From NCBI RefSeq assembly GCF_002266465.3, contig NZ_CP029427.2, positions 4,528,501-4,592,500 of the forward strand: a stretch of DNA of 64,000 nt, read 5' to 3'. Shown here piece after piece: positions 47,720 to 55,291 of this stretch. Within the stretch, counting starts at the first letter, position 1, and each line of letters begins with the position of its first letter. A program made the translations under genes and the position numbers. Under the pieces are notes generated by a model that did not search any database, was not told the origin of the DNA, and worked only from the letters and a program-made list of their open reading frames with translations. The DNA is from Bradyrhizobium symbiodeficiens (GTDB taxonomy: Bacteria > Pseudomonadota > Alphaproteobacteria > Rhizobiales > Xanthobacteraceae).

Positions 47720-48937
47720 GTGACCGATCATTGCCGCCTTTGCCATTCGACCAACCTGCGTCCGGTCATCGACCTCGGATTGATGCCGATCGCGCATCGG
47801 CTTCGGCACAGCCGAAACGAGCAGGATGAACGATATCCGTTCGAGGTGCTGGCCTGCGGCGATTGCGGACTGCCGCAAATCGTCAAGCCGATCGATCCCG
47901 ACATTCTGTACCGGCAGTTCAACTACAATTTCAGCAGTTGGAAGCCGGAGCCGCATCAGGCGGACGAGCTCGACACCATCGCGAAATTCTCGAAGCATCA
48001 GTCTGTGTTCGAGATCGGATGCAACGACGGCCTGTTTATGGACAAGCTTCGCGAGCGCGGCACCAAGGTCATGGTCGGCGTCGAGCCCAATCCGGTGTCG
48101 GGCAAGATCGCCCGCGAGCGCGGCATCAAGGTCTATGCCGACATGCTCAGCCCGGAGATGGCCCACGACGCCGTCGCTCAGTCCGGCAAGTTCGATCTCG
48201 TCATATCGCGCCAGGTGCTGGAGCACATCGTCGATTTCGAGAACTTCTTCGACTGCGTGAAGATCGCGCTCAGCGACGACGGTCTGCTGTTCATCGACGT
48301 GCCCGATTTCGCTCCCGGCTCGGCGCAGGGAGACCTCTCGGTTCTCTGGGAGGAGCACGTGAGCTATTTCACCGAACCGACCCTGCTCGCGCTGCTGGCG
48401 CGCCACGGCTTCGAGGCGGTGTCGGTGAAGAAATACAATTTCAGCGGCGGCAGCCTCGCGATCGCCGCCCGCCGCGCCAAGAACCTCGTGACGCCTCCGC
48501 CCGCGCCATCCGGCGTCGGCGAGAGATTCGGTCAGCGCGCACGGGAGTACGGCGCACGTCTCCGCCCGATTCTCGCGAAAGCCCGCGCCGACGGCGCCGA
48601 GATCGCCATCTACGGCGCCGGCTGCCGCGCCTGCACTTTCACCAACGCCCACGAGCTGGCGGATCTCGTCGACCTCTCGGTCGACGACCAGAAAGAGCGC
48701 CAGGGGCTGTTCCTGCCCGGCACCGGCATTCCGATCCGCTCGCCCGAGGATCTCGCCGGCAAGTCGGGTCCCCTCATCTGTCTCCTCGCCGTGAACGAGG
48801 AGAACGAGGCCAAGGTCAGCAGCCGGCTGCGCGACAGCGTGAAGCGTCCGCTCGAGATCGTTTCGATCTTCGCGCCGAACGACATCTGGAGCGGGCTCGA
48901 TCGTCTCGAAGCGGCGCTAAGGTCGCAGCATGGCTGA
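47720..48937 (+). CDS. NovU-type sugar C-methyltransferase (second)
   Basis: A 405-aa relative of the protein at 26841-28109: zinc ligands C5, C8, C46 and C49 (CRLC, CGDC), SAM motif VFEIGCNDGLF (96-106), LEHIVDFENFF, WEEHVSYF, and a C-terminal domain starting at AIYGAGCRA. GTG start at 47720 with a weak site upstream (gcaaagag). It ends 8 nt inside the next methyltransferase. It likely adds a methyl branch to a keto sugar nucleotide. Confidence 0.87.
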   Translation: MTDHCRLCHSTNLRPVIDLGLMPIAHRLRHSRNEQDERYPFEVLACGDCGLPQIVKPIDPDILYRQFNYNFSSWKPEPHQADELDTIAKFSKHQSVFEIGCNDGLFMDKLRERGTKVMVGVEPNPVSGKIARERGIKVYADMLSPEMAHDAVAQSGKFDLVISRQVLEHIVDFENFFDCVKIALSDDGLLFIDVPDFAPGSAQGDLSVLWEEHVSYFTEPTLLALLARHGFEAVSVKKYNFSGGSLAIAARRAKNLVTPPPAPSGVGERFGQRAREYGARLRPILAKARADGAEIAIYGAGCRACTFTNAHELADLVDLSVDDQKERQGLFLPGTGIPIRSPEDLAGKSGPLICLLAVNEENEAKVSSRLRDSVKRPLEIVSIFAPNDIWSGLDRLEAALRSQHG

Positions 48938-50123
48938 GGACAAGCTCTTCAACTATTACGAACGTCAGGATGTTCTGCCGACATTCGGGAATTTCAAATC
49001 GTCAACGGAGCTAGAGGCCTACGCCAGCCAGCGGCGCGAGCTGTTTTCGGACAAGCTGGTGCTGCCGCCGCGGCTGTTCCGCGATGCCGATGTGCTCGAG
49101 TTCGGCCCCGATTCCGGCGAGAACGCGCTGGTGTTCGCCGGTTGGGGCGCGAACATGACGCTCGCCGAGCCGAACCGGCACGCACACCCGAAAATCGAAG
49201 CCTACTTCGCGCATTTCGGCCTGAACCAACGTCTCCGCGAACTCGCACTCGCCGACGTCGAGGGCTTCGGCAGCGATCGCCGCTTCGACATCATCGACGC
49301 CGAGGGCTTCATCTACACGGTACAGCCGAGCGAAAAATGGCTCGGCATCTTCCATCGGCTGCTCAATCCGGACGGTTATGCCGTCGTGTCCTATTACGAG
49401 CGCTATGGCGGCTTCTTCGAGCTCGCGCTCAAGGCGATCCATGCGGCCGGCAAGGCGTTGAGCGGTCGCGCCGCGCTCGATACGGCGAAGATGCTGTTCG
49501 AGGCGAAGTGGGACAGCATTCCGCACACCCGCAGCTTCGAATCCTGGCTGATGGACGTGTTGGAAAATCCGTTCGTCCGGCATCGCTACTTCCTCGACGC
49601 GGCCAGCTTGTGCGCGGCGGCGGATCAGCAGGGGTTCGACGTCCATTCGGCATGGCCGGCCTATCGCGACAGCCTGGACATCTACTGGCACAAGAAGGTG
49701 CTGTCCGGCGACGACAAGCTGCATCGCGCCAGACGCCATCTCGACCGAAGCCGCCTGAGCTTCCTCGGCGGACGAAAGCTCTATCTGGTCGGCAAGACCG
49801 ATGCCGTGCAGGCAATCTCGGCATCGATCGAGGCGCTGGTTCTCGACGTCGATGGCATGATCGACGATCCCTTCGGCGCCAATCTGCCGCGCGTCATCTC
49901 GGGCCTTGCGGCCCTGCGCGAGACGATCCGCACCGCGGACATCCTCGCCGACGATACCGCCGACATCGAAGCCATCATGGCGACACTCGACAGCTTCCAT
50001 CGCATCTTTGGCGCGATCGGGCGACGGGATGCGGCCGCGGTCGCCGCCCTCACCCAGGCGGATCCGGCGTTCATCAACATTTGGGGACAGCCGGCGCATT
50101 TCCTCGTGGTCCGGAAGCGCTAA
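48930..50123 (+). CDS. SAM-dependent methyltransferase with C-terminal helical region
   Basis: A 397-aa protein. The N-terminal 200 residues are methyltransferase-like (VLEFGPDSGENALVF at 55-69, FDIIDAEGFIY), and the C-terminal 130 residues are helix-rich with no named domain. No specific substrate can be proposed. It overlaps the upstream NovU-type gene by 8 nt and precedes the oxidoreductase by 13 nt, so the three probably work on one sugar. Confidence 0.72.
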   Translation: MAEDKLFNYYERQDVLPTFGNFKSSTELEAYASQRRELFSDKLVLPPRLFRDADVLEFGPDSGENALVFAGWGANMTLAEPNRHAHPKIEAYFAHFGLNQRLRELALADVEGFGSDRRFDIIDAEGFIYTVQPSEKWLGIFHRLLNPDGYAVVSYYERYGGFFELALKAIHAAGKALSGRAALDTAKMLFEAKWDSIPHTRSFESWLMDVLENPFVRHRYFLDAASLCAAADQQGFDVHSAWPAYRDSLDIYWHKKVLSGDDKLHRARRHLDRSRLSFLGGRKLYLVGKTDAVQAISASIEALVLDVDGMIDDPFGANLPRVISGLAALRETIRTADILADDTADIEAIMATLDSFHRIFGAIGRRDAAAVAALTQADPAFINIWGQPAHFLVVRKR

Positions 50124-50136
50124 GGGATCGTAGCCA

Positions 50137-51171
50137 GTGAAGCCAGGCATTGGCATCATCGGAACGGGCATGGTCGGCCAGATGTGCCACCTCGCCAATT
50201 TCGCTGCCAATCCCGCCTGCCGCGTCGTGGCGATTGCCGATCTCCGGCCCGACCTCGCTGCCGCCGCGGCGCAGAAATTCGGCATCCCCCGGGTTTACGG
50301 CACGCACCGCGAGTTGCTCGCGGACAGCGCGGTGTCCGCCGTCGTGGTCGTGACCAAGCGTCGCGCCACGGGCCCGATCGTGCTGGACGCGTTGAACAGC
50401 GGGCGGCACGTGCTGTCGGAAAAGCCGATGGCCTACACGACGGCCCAGGCCATTTCGCTGGTCGAAGCTGCGCGGCGGCAAGACCTCGTCTACAGTATCG
50501 GCTACATGAAGCGTCACGATGCCGGCGTGGCACGGGCGCTGCAGGTTTTGGCGCGCTTGCGCAACGACCAGTCGCTCGGTCGCATCGTCCGGGCAAAAGG
50601 CTGGTGCTTCGGCGGCGACACCGGCCGCTCGCACGACAATTTCGTGATGACCGGCGAAGCGCGACCGGACGGGATCGAACTCTGGCAGGATGGTCCCGAC
50701 TGGATGCCGCGCGCGATGCGTCCCGGCTACGACAATTTTCTGAACGTCTTCAGCCATGTCATCAATCTGGCGCGCTACCTGCTCGGATCGTCGCCGACGG
50801 TTGCCGAAAGCGCGATCGAGGCTTCGGGTGCCGGGCGCATCATCCTCGATTTCGACGGCACCGAATGCACGCTGGATCTCGTGAACGGATCAGACGGTGC
50901 CTGGCGCGAAGGACTGACGATCGACTTCGAGCGCGGCGCAGTGACCCTGGAATTACCTCCACCCTTTGCCGAGCAAGAGGCGGAGGTCATCGTCGAGCAC
51001 GATGGTCAGAGCACGCACCTGACGGGTGAAACGAGCTGGGCATTCCGGCGCCAGGCCGACGCCTTCGTGTTCGATGTCGCCGCACGAGGCGTGCCCTTGG
51101 CCTCCGGCGCGGATTCAGTGACCGACATCGCGCTTGCGGAGACCGTTTGGAAACAGCGCTCTAGCGGCTAG
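50137..51171 (+). CDS. Gfo/Idh/MocA-family oxidoreductase
   Basis: A 344-aa NAD(P)-dependent sugar or polyol dehydrogenase. Rossmann motif GIIGTGMVG (6-14) and the EKPMAY motif (95-100) with the family lysine; the C-terminal domain has FSHVINLARYLLG. GTG start at 50137 (a well-placed taaggg element lies 11 nt upstream). It is last in the 47720-51171 unit. Its 3' end overlaps the convergent membrane gene by 11 nt. Confidence 0.87.
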   Translation: MKPGIGIIGTGMVGQMCHLANFAANPACRVVAIADLRPDLAAAAAQKFGIPRVYGTHRELLADSAVSAVVVVTKRRATGPIVLDALNSGRHVLSEKPMAYTTAQAISLVEAARRQDLVYSIGYMKRHDAGVARALQVLARLRNDQSLGRIVRAKGWCFGGDTGRSHDNFVMTGEARPDGIELWQDGPDWMPRAMRPGYDNFLNVFSHVINLARYLLGSSPTVAESAIEASGAGRIILDFDGTECTLDLVNGSDGAWREGLTIDFERGAVTLELPPPFAEQEAEVIVEHDGQSTHLTGETSWAFRRQADAFVFDVAARGVPLASGADSVTDIALAETVWKQRSSG

Positions 51172-52858
51172 GCGCGACATCCTTCTCGAGCGGCAGGATG
51201 CCCGGGATGGGTCCAAGCTTGATGGTGACCTGCGCCAGCTGCGCCAGGAACTCCGCTACATCGCACCGCGCCAGCAGCCTGCACGCATAGTATTTCCGCA
51301 CCAGAGTCTGGTTCGGCGCCGCTCCAGGGCCCGGCTGGAACGAGATCGTCGCCTGCGGCCCCGTCGGATCGAAATGATGGAATGCGCTTCCCGGAGCCGT
51401 CCGCGCCTCGTCCATGCCCCGCAGGATGTCGGGTCGTTCGGCGCGCAGTGCAAATCCGAAGAAGGGCTGATTGCCCCAGGCGAGGCGCAGCATGCCCGTG
51501 ACCTCGGCGAGGCCGAACGGGACGTGCCGTGACGGGTAGTCGACAAAGCCGTCATCGAGCGCATAGACCGTCGCCGCGGGCTGGGGCCGGCCGGCAAGGT
51601 CGCGCGTCAGGGCCTCCTGCTTCAGCGTTCTCGCCTGCATGAAGACGTAGTCGCTCCACAGCATGCCGATCGACAGGATCAGGCCCGATCCGAACATGAT
51701 CGCAAAGGCGACGCTGGGCGTGATCCAACGTTCGGCCAGCCGCTTGAATGCGAGAAACACCAGCGCCGACGGCACACCGAACATCAGCAGATGACGGCTC
51801 TCGTAGAAATGCGTGGACGACGGCCGCAGGCCGGCGATCAGATAGGGCGACGATAATGCGAGGAACAGGACCACTGCGAGTGCGAGCGGCAAGGCGATCG
51901 CGAGTCTGGACGTGGTCGGCTTCGTGTCGGCACGCAGCAGCAGGACAATGACGACGAGCATCGCCGCCAGGATGAACAGCGCCGGGACCGCGATCGCCGC
52001 GCGCAACGCGTGAACCACGACGTCCCTGTAGCCGGTGATGAAGAATGCCAACCATCCTCCAGCCAATTCGCGCAAGCTCGGGAGATGGGCGTCATAGTGC
52101 TGCGTGTAGACGCCGATCCGCTTGAACCAGATATTGAGCGTGCCCCAGTAGATCAGGGGCAGCACCATCAATTCCGGATAGAACAGGGCGCAGCGCCAGG
52201 ATGCGAGCCATGTGCGGCGGACCAAGCCGTCAGCCGCCTTGCCGCCCCGCCATATCGCAACGAAGAGACCAAGCACGACGAAGGCATAGAGCACGATCGT
52301 CGAGTTGAGCGCGAAGCTCAGCAGGAACACGAGCGAACAGGCCACGCGAAGCAGCACGCGCCGCAGGCCGCGGGCGCTGAACGCCAGTGTCAACAGCCAT
52401 GCGCCGATCAACAGCAGTCCGAAGCTGAAGACGTAGACCGCGTTCGCCTTGCCCGCCCACAGCTGATAGCCGGGATAGGTCCAGACGATCAGCGCGAAAC
52501 CGACCGCCTCGGCGCGGTCGAGCAGACCGAGACGCGTTGCGGTCAGCACGAGCGACATTGCGCCAAAGACGATCCCGGCGAACGCCAGCGAGACCATCAC
52601 GGCGACAGGGGCGCCCGTCCAGTTCGCGAATTTGTCGTAGCTGTAAAAGATCGGATGACCGGCGCCGTTCAGCAGGAAATCGATGTCGATGAAATAGTCC
52701 GGACGCGGCTTGAGCACCAGCCAGTCGTCCATGAAGGGACCGTCGTTCAGGAGCATCGGCGCATGCGCAGCCAGCAGCACGACGAGGAGGACGACTATCG
52801 CACGCAGCAATGGGGGTATCTCGGACGGAGGAACGGCATCGCCGGCAAGGAGTCGCAC
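51161..52858 (-). CDS. Polytopic membrane protein, GT-C glycosyltransferase candidate
   Basis: A 565-aa protein with about 11 hydrophobic segments and a C-terminal soluble portion with Cys at YYACRLLARCDV. The first periplasmic loop reads NDGPFMDDWLVLK, and the paired Asp there resembles the donor/metal motif of GT-C transferases. GTG start at 52858, with no strong ribosome-binding site; an internal TTG start is possible. It is convergent with the oxidoreductase and divergent from the small membrane genes at 52985. With the GT2 at 54148 it could form a polyprenyl-phosphate-sugar glycosylation pair. Confidence 0.6.
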   Translation of the reverse strand: MRLLAGDAVPPSEIPPLLRAIVVLLVVLLAAHAPMLLNDGPFMDDWLVLKPRPDYFIDIDFLLNGAGHPIFYSYDKFANWTGAPVAVMVSLAFAGIVFGAMSLVLTATRLGLLDRAEAVGFALIVWTYPGYQLWAGKANAVYVFSFGLLLIGAWLLTLAFSARGLRRVLLRVACSLVFLLSFALNSTIVLYAFVVLGLFVAIWRGGKAADGLVRRTWLASWRCALFYPELMVLPLIYWGTLNIWFKRIGVYTQHYDAHLPSLRELAGGWLAFFITGYRDVVVHALRAAIAVPALFILAAMLVVIVLLLRADTKPTTSRLAIALPLALAVVLFLALSSPYLIAGLRPSSTHFYESRHLLMFGVPSALVFLAFKRLAERWITPSVAFAIMFGSGLILSIGMLWSDYVFMQARTLKQEALTRDLAGRPQPAATVYALDDGFVDYPSRHVPFGLAEVTGMLRLAWGNQPFFGFALRAERPDILRGMDEARTAPGSAFHHFDPTGPQATISFQPGPGAAPNQTLVRKYYACRLLARCDVAEFLAQLAQVTIKLGPIPGILPLEKDVAPSR

Positions 52859-52909
52859 GCCTGCGCGACGTCCGCAAGGCGGGATGCAGGGCGGGACGAT
52901 GGGCTCCCT

Positions 52910-52938
52910 TGACCGGAAAAATTCGACCTTTTATAGAC
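52910..52938 (+). promoter_or_regulatory. Promoter of the small-membrane-protein/GT2 unit
   Basis: TTGACC (52910-52915), a 17-nt spacer and TATAGA (52933-52938) form a very good sigma-70-type promoter on the plus strand. Transcription would begin near 52945, about 40 nt before the ATG at 52985. It is the best promoter seen inside the carbohydrate locus. Confidence 0.8.
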
Positions 52939-52984
52939 TTTCGCTCTGGCTGGGCCTGAGCGACCTCCGGGGCGATTTTCCGCA

Positions 52985-53491
52985 ATGAACATGCTACCGG
53001 GCCCGGCGCAAGCCGCTGCGATTGGTCTCAGCGTCGCGCTGCCGCTGCTGTTGCTGTGCTATGCGCGCATCGCCGCCACCGGCGGATCCGGCCGCCGCTT
53101 CCGGCTCGGCTCCGTCAGCATCCTGGCCCTCTACGCGATCGCCTGTATCGCGCTTCCCGGTCAACGCCAGTTCGACGACGTGCTTGGCGGCCTGTTCCTG
53201 CTCGCGACCGCGATGATGTTTTGCTACATCCTGTTCAGCCTGCTGGCCTGGGGCTTCACGCTGACGCTGCTCACGGCACTCGTTAAGGCCGAACGTCCCC
53301 TCACCCTGGAGCAATGGGCCGTAGCCTACATGCAGGGCGGCGATCTCGGTTCTTTCACGCACAACCGCCTGAAACTCCTGGTCGGCGCGGGGATGGTGAT
53401 CGCGGCAGACGGCAGGCTGGCTCCGACGGCGAAGGGGGTGGCGATCGCGCGCCTCGTCAAACTCGTTCGTCTGTCGACGGGCCTTGGGTGA
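52985..53491 (+). CDS. Small membrane protein with winged-helix-like tail (first of tandem pair)
   Basis: A 168-aa protein of unknown family. Three hydrophobic segments (about residues 10-27, 42-55 and 65-98) are followed by a roughly 70-residue soluble tail: LTLEQWAVAYMQGGDL, then NRLKLLVGAGMV, DGRLAPTAKG. The tail looks like a small winged-helix domain. The same layout and consensus (RxxxLVxxGxVxxxDxRxAxTAxG) occur in the next gene, so they are paralogues. It has its own promoter. Function unknown; a membrane-bound sensor or regulator for the adjacent glycosyltransferase is one idea. Confidence 0.7.
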   Translation: MNMLPGPAQAAAIGLSVALPLLLLCYARIAATGGSGRRFRLGSVSILALYAIACIALPGQRQFDDVLGGLFLLATAMMFCYILFSLLAWGFTLTLLTALVKAERPLTLEQWAVAYMQGGDLGSFTHNRLKLLVGAGMVIAADGRLAPTAKGVAIARLVKLVRLSTGLG

Positions 53492-53497
53492 GAGGCC

Positions 53498-54007
53498 ATG
53501 ATGTCCTTCGTTGTCGGATTCCTCGCCGCCGTCACCTTCGCCCTGCTGTCGCCTGCCTTGCAGCTCATGGCCCGCACACGCGGATGGTCGGTTGGAGCCG
53601 TCACCCTGCTCGCGATCGCCGCGATCCTCACCCATGGTCTCGGCGTGCTGCTCGGAATCCTCGTTGTCCCGCAATTTCAGTACTGGGACGCCGCGTCGAT
53701 TTTCGGTTTTTGCGTGATGGGTTACGTCTTCGCTTTTGGCGCAGTGTACAAATCGGTTTCCCTGGAGATTCTGCTCGGCGTGGTCGACCGGCCCGAGCGG
53801 AGGGCTTCGCTGTCCGAGATCATCGAACGGCAGGTTCCAGATCTGTTCCAGGGACGAATTAGGAACCTGGTCGACGGCGGCCTGGTCGAACCGGTGGATT
53901 CACGCTTCGCGGCGACGGCGGCGGGCCGCAAGATGGCAGGCCGCGTCGGACAGCTGCGCCGGGCCTTCGGCATCGGCGATACCAGTCTCTATGATTTTTC
54001 CGAATAG
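53498..54007 (+). CDS. Small membrane protein with winged-helix-like tail (second of tandem pair)
   Basis: A 169-aa paralogue of the preceding protein, starting 6 nt after its stop. Three hydrophobic segments (about residues 3-24, 32-57 and 66-92), then a soluble tail with RASLSEIIERQVPDLFQGRI, NLVDGGLVEPVDSRFAATAAG and GRKMAG. Overall identity is low but the helix/tail arrangement and tail consensus match. It ends 140 nt before the GT2 gene. Function unknown. Confidence 0.7.
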   Translation: MMSFVVGFLAAVTFALLSPALQLMARTRGWSVGAVTLLAIAAILTHGLGVLLGILVVPQFQYWDAASIFGFCVMGYVFAFGAVYKSVSLEILLGVVDRPERRASLSEIIERQVPDLFQGRIRNLVDGGLVEPVDSRFAATAAGRKMAGRVGQLRRAFGIGDTSLYDFSE

Positions 54008-54147
54008 TTGCCGGGAACACACACATCGGCGGCTTCGTGCCGGTTCTGCAGGGCATATCTGCGCCCCCTTATTGTTCGCTCGGCCCAGATGACCTAGAGT
54101 TGCGGTGGGGTTCCACCAGTAGAGTGGCCGGCAACAGGCGGCATGAG

Positions 54148-54909
54148 ATGACACCTTCCAGGGCGGCCAAGAAACTTACCATCGTCATCCCTGCACTGAA
54201 CGAGCAGGACAAGATCGCCGACACCATTGACGGCGTGTTGCCGCTCGCCCGCGAGCTGCTCGACGATTTCGAGATTTTCCTGATCGACGACGGCAGCACC
54301 GACTCCACCGGTGCGATCATGGACGAGTTCGCGGCCGGCGAGCCGCGCATCGTCGTGCAGCATAACGCCGAGCCGCGCGGTGTCGGGGCCGGCTTCGAAT
54401 ACGCCCTGTCGCGCGCGAAATTCGATGCCATCACGCTCATTCCCGGCGATCACGCCTTCCAGAACGAGGGGATTGCGCAGATGTTCAAGGCGGCGGGCGC
54501 CGCCGACCTCGTCATCACCTATCGCGACAACCAGTCGGACCGCTCCGTCAACCGCTCGCTGCAGTCGCACTCGCTTCGGTTCATCCTGAACTGCCTGTTC
54601 GGCTTCTGGCTGTCCGACTACCACAGCATGATCGTCTACCCCGTGAAATGGCTGCGCCAGATCGCGGTCAAGGCCGACGGCTACGGCTACCAGATCTGCG
54701 CCCTGATCTCGCTGCTCCAGCTCGGCCTCACTTACGTCCAGGTGCCCGTGAGCCTGAATGCGGAGCTGAAGGGCTCGTCCCGCGCGCTGCGGCTGCGCAC
54801 CTATCTCGAGCTCGGCGGCACCATCGTGTCGCTACTGCGCCGCGTTCCCATCCGGCACGTCGATCTCAGCCAAATTCCCGATGACGCGGAGCGGGCCCCG
54901 GCGCGCTAG
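54148..54909 (+). CDS. Family 2 glycosyltransferase (polyprenyl-phosphate sugar synthase type)
   Basis: A 253-aa GT-A-fold enzyme with PALNEQDKI (15-23) and the nucleotide-sugar motif IDDGSTDSTG (46-55), similar to dolichyl/undecaprenyl-phosphate sugar synthases but without C-terminal membrane helices. The start is the ATG 54148 (MTPSRAAKKLTIVIPALN); a longer upstream frame is not family-like. It probably loads a sugar onto a lipid carrier for the GT-C-like proteins of this locus. It is the last gene before the repeats and tRNA-Trp. Confidence 0.82.
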   Translation: MTPSRAAKKLTIVIPALNEQDKIADTIDGVLPLARELLDDFEIFLIDDGSTDSTGAIMDEFAAGEPRIVVQHNAEPRGVGAGFEYALSRAKFDAITLIPGDHAFQNEGIAQMFKAAGAADLVITYRDNQSDRSVNRSLQSHSLRFILNCLFGFWLSDYHSMIVYPVKWLRQIAVKADGYGYQICALISLLQLGLTYVQVPVSLNAELKGSSRALRLRTYLELGGTIVSLLRRVPIRHVDLSQIPDDAERAPAR

Positions 54910-54948
54910 GCTCCGCTTGGCCTGCCGACCCCGGACGTCAAGCGGATA

Positions 54949-55007
54949 GGCACGCGCGTGGTGAATAGGCTCGCGCATGATGAGATGGGCTCACGCGTGG
55001 CGATTCG
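54949..55007. repeat. Three imperfect 19-20 bp tandem repeats with CACGCG core
   Basis: Units begin with GGC at 54949, 54968 and 54988: ggcacgcgcgtggtgaata, ggctcgcgcatgatgagatg, ggctcacgcgtggcgattc. Units 1 and 3 contain perfect palindromes (cacgcgcgtg, cacgcgtg). They lie between the GT2 gene and the 3' end of tRNA-Trp. The regular spacing of about two helical turns suggests a multi-site protein-binding region. Function unknown. Confidence 0.6.
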
Positions 55008-55064
55008 CCCGCGGGACGCCTCGTCCCTATCCTGCCAGCAGCTGACTTAAGTGGTTGATTTGAC

Positions 55065-55140
55065 TGGCAGGAGTGGCAGGGCTCGAACCTGCGACCCCCG
55101 GTTTTGGAGACCGGTGCTCTACCAATTGAGCTACACTCCT
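55065..55140 (-). tRNA. tRNA-Trp (anticodon CCA)
   Basis: The minus strand folds into a standard cloverleaf: acceptor AGGAGTG/CACTCCT, D-arm GCTC...GAGC, anticodon stem CCGGT/ACCGG with loop CTCCAAA (anticodon CCA), T-arm GCAGG TTCGAGC CCTGC, discriminator G and an encoded CCA end (55067-55065). Its 3' end points toward the carbohydrate locus. In many alphaproteobacteria tRNA-Trp lies just upstream of secE; here they are 28.5 kb apart. Confidence 0.97.
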
Positions 55141-55291
55141 ACAGACCCCGCGTCGCCGCTTCGGATCAGGCCGCTTTCAAGCACAGGCGACGGCCGGTTT
55201 GCAAGGGTGAACCGCGCCGACTTCGCTTGTTTGTACTGGGGTTTCTGGGCCACACTTGTCTCCCGACAATGAAAAACAATTGGGAGCGCCC

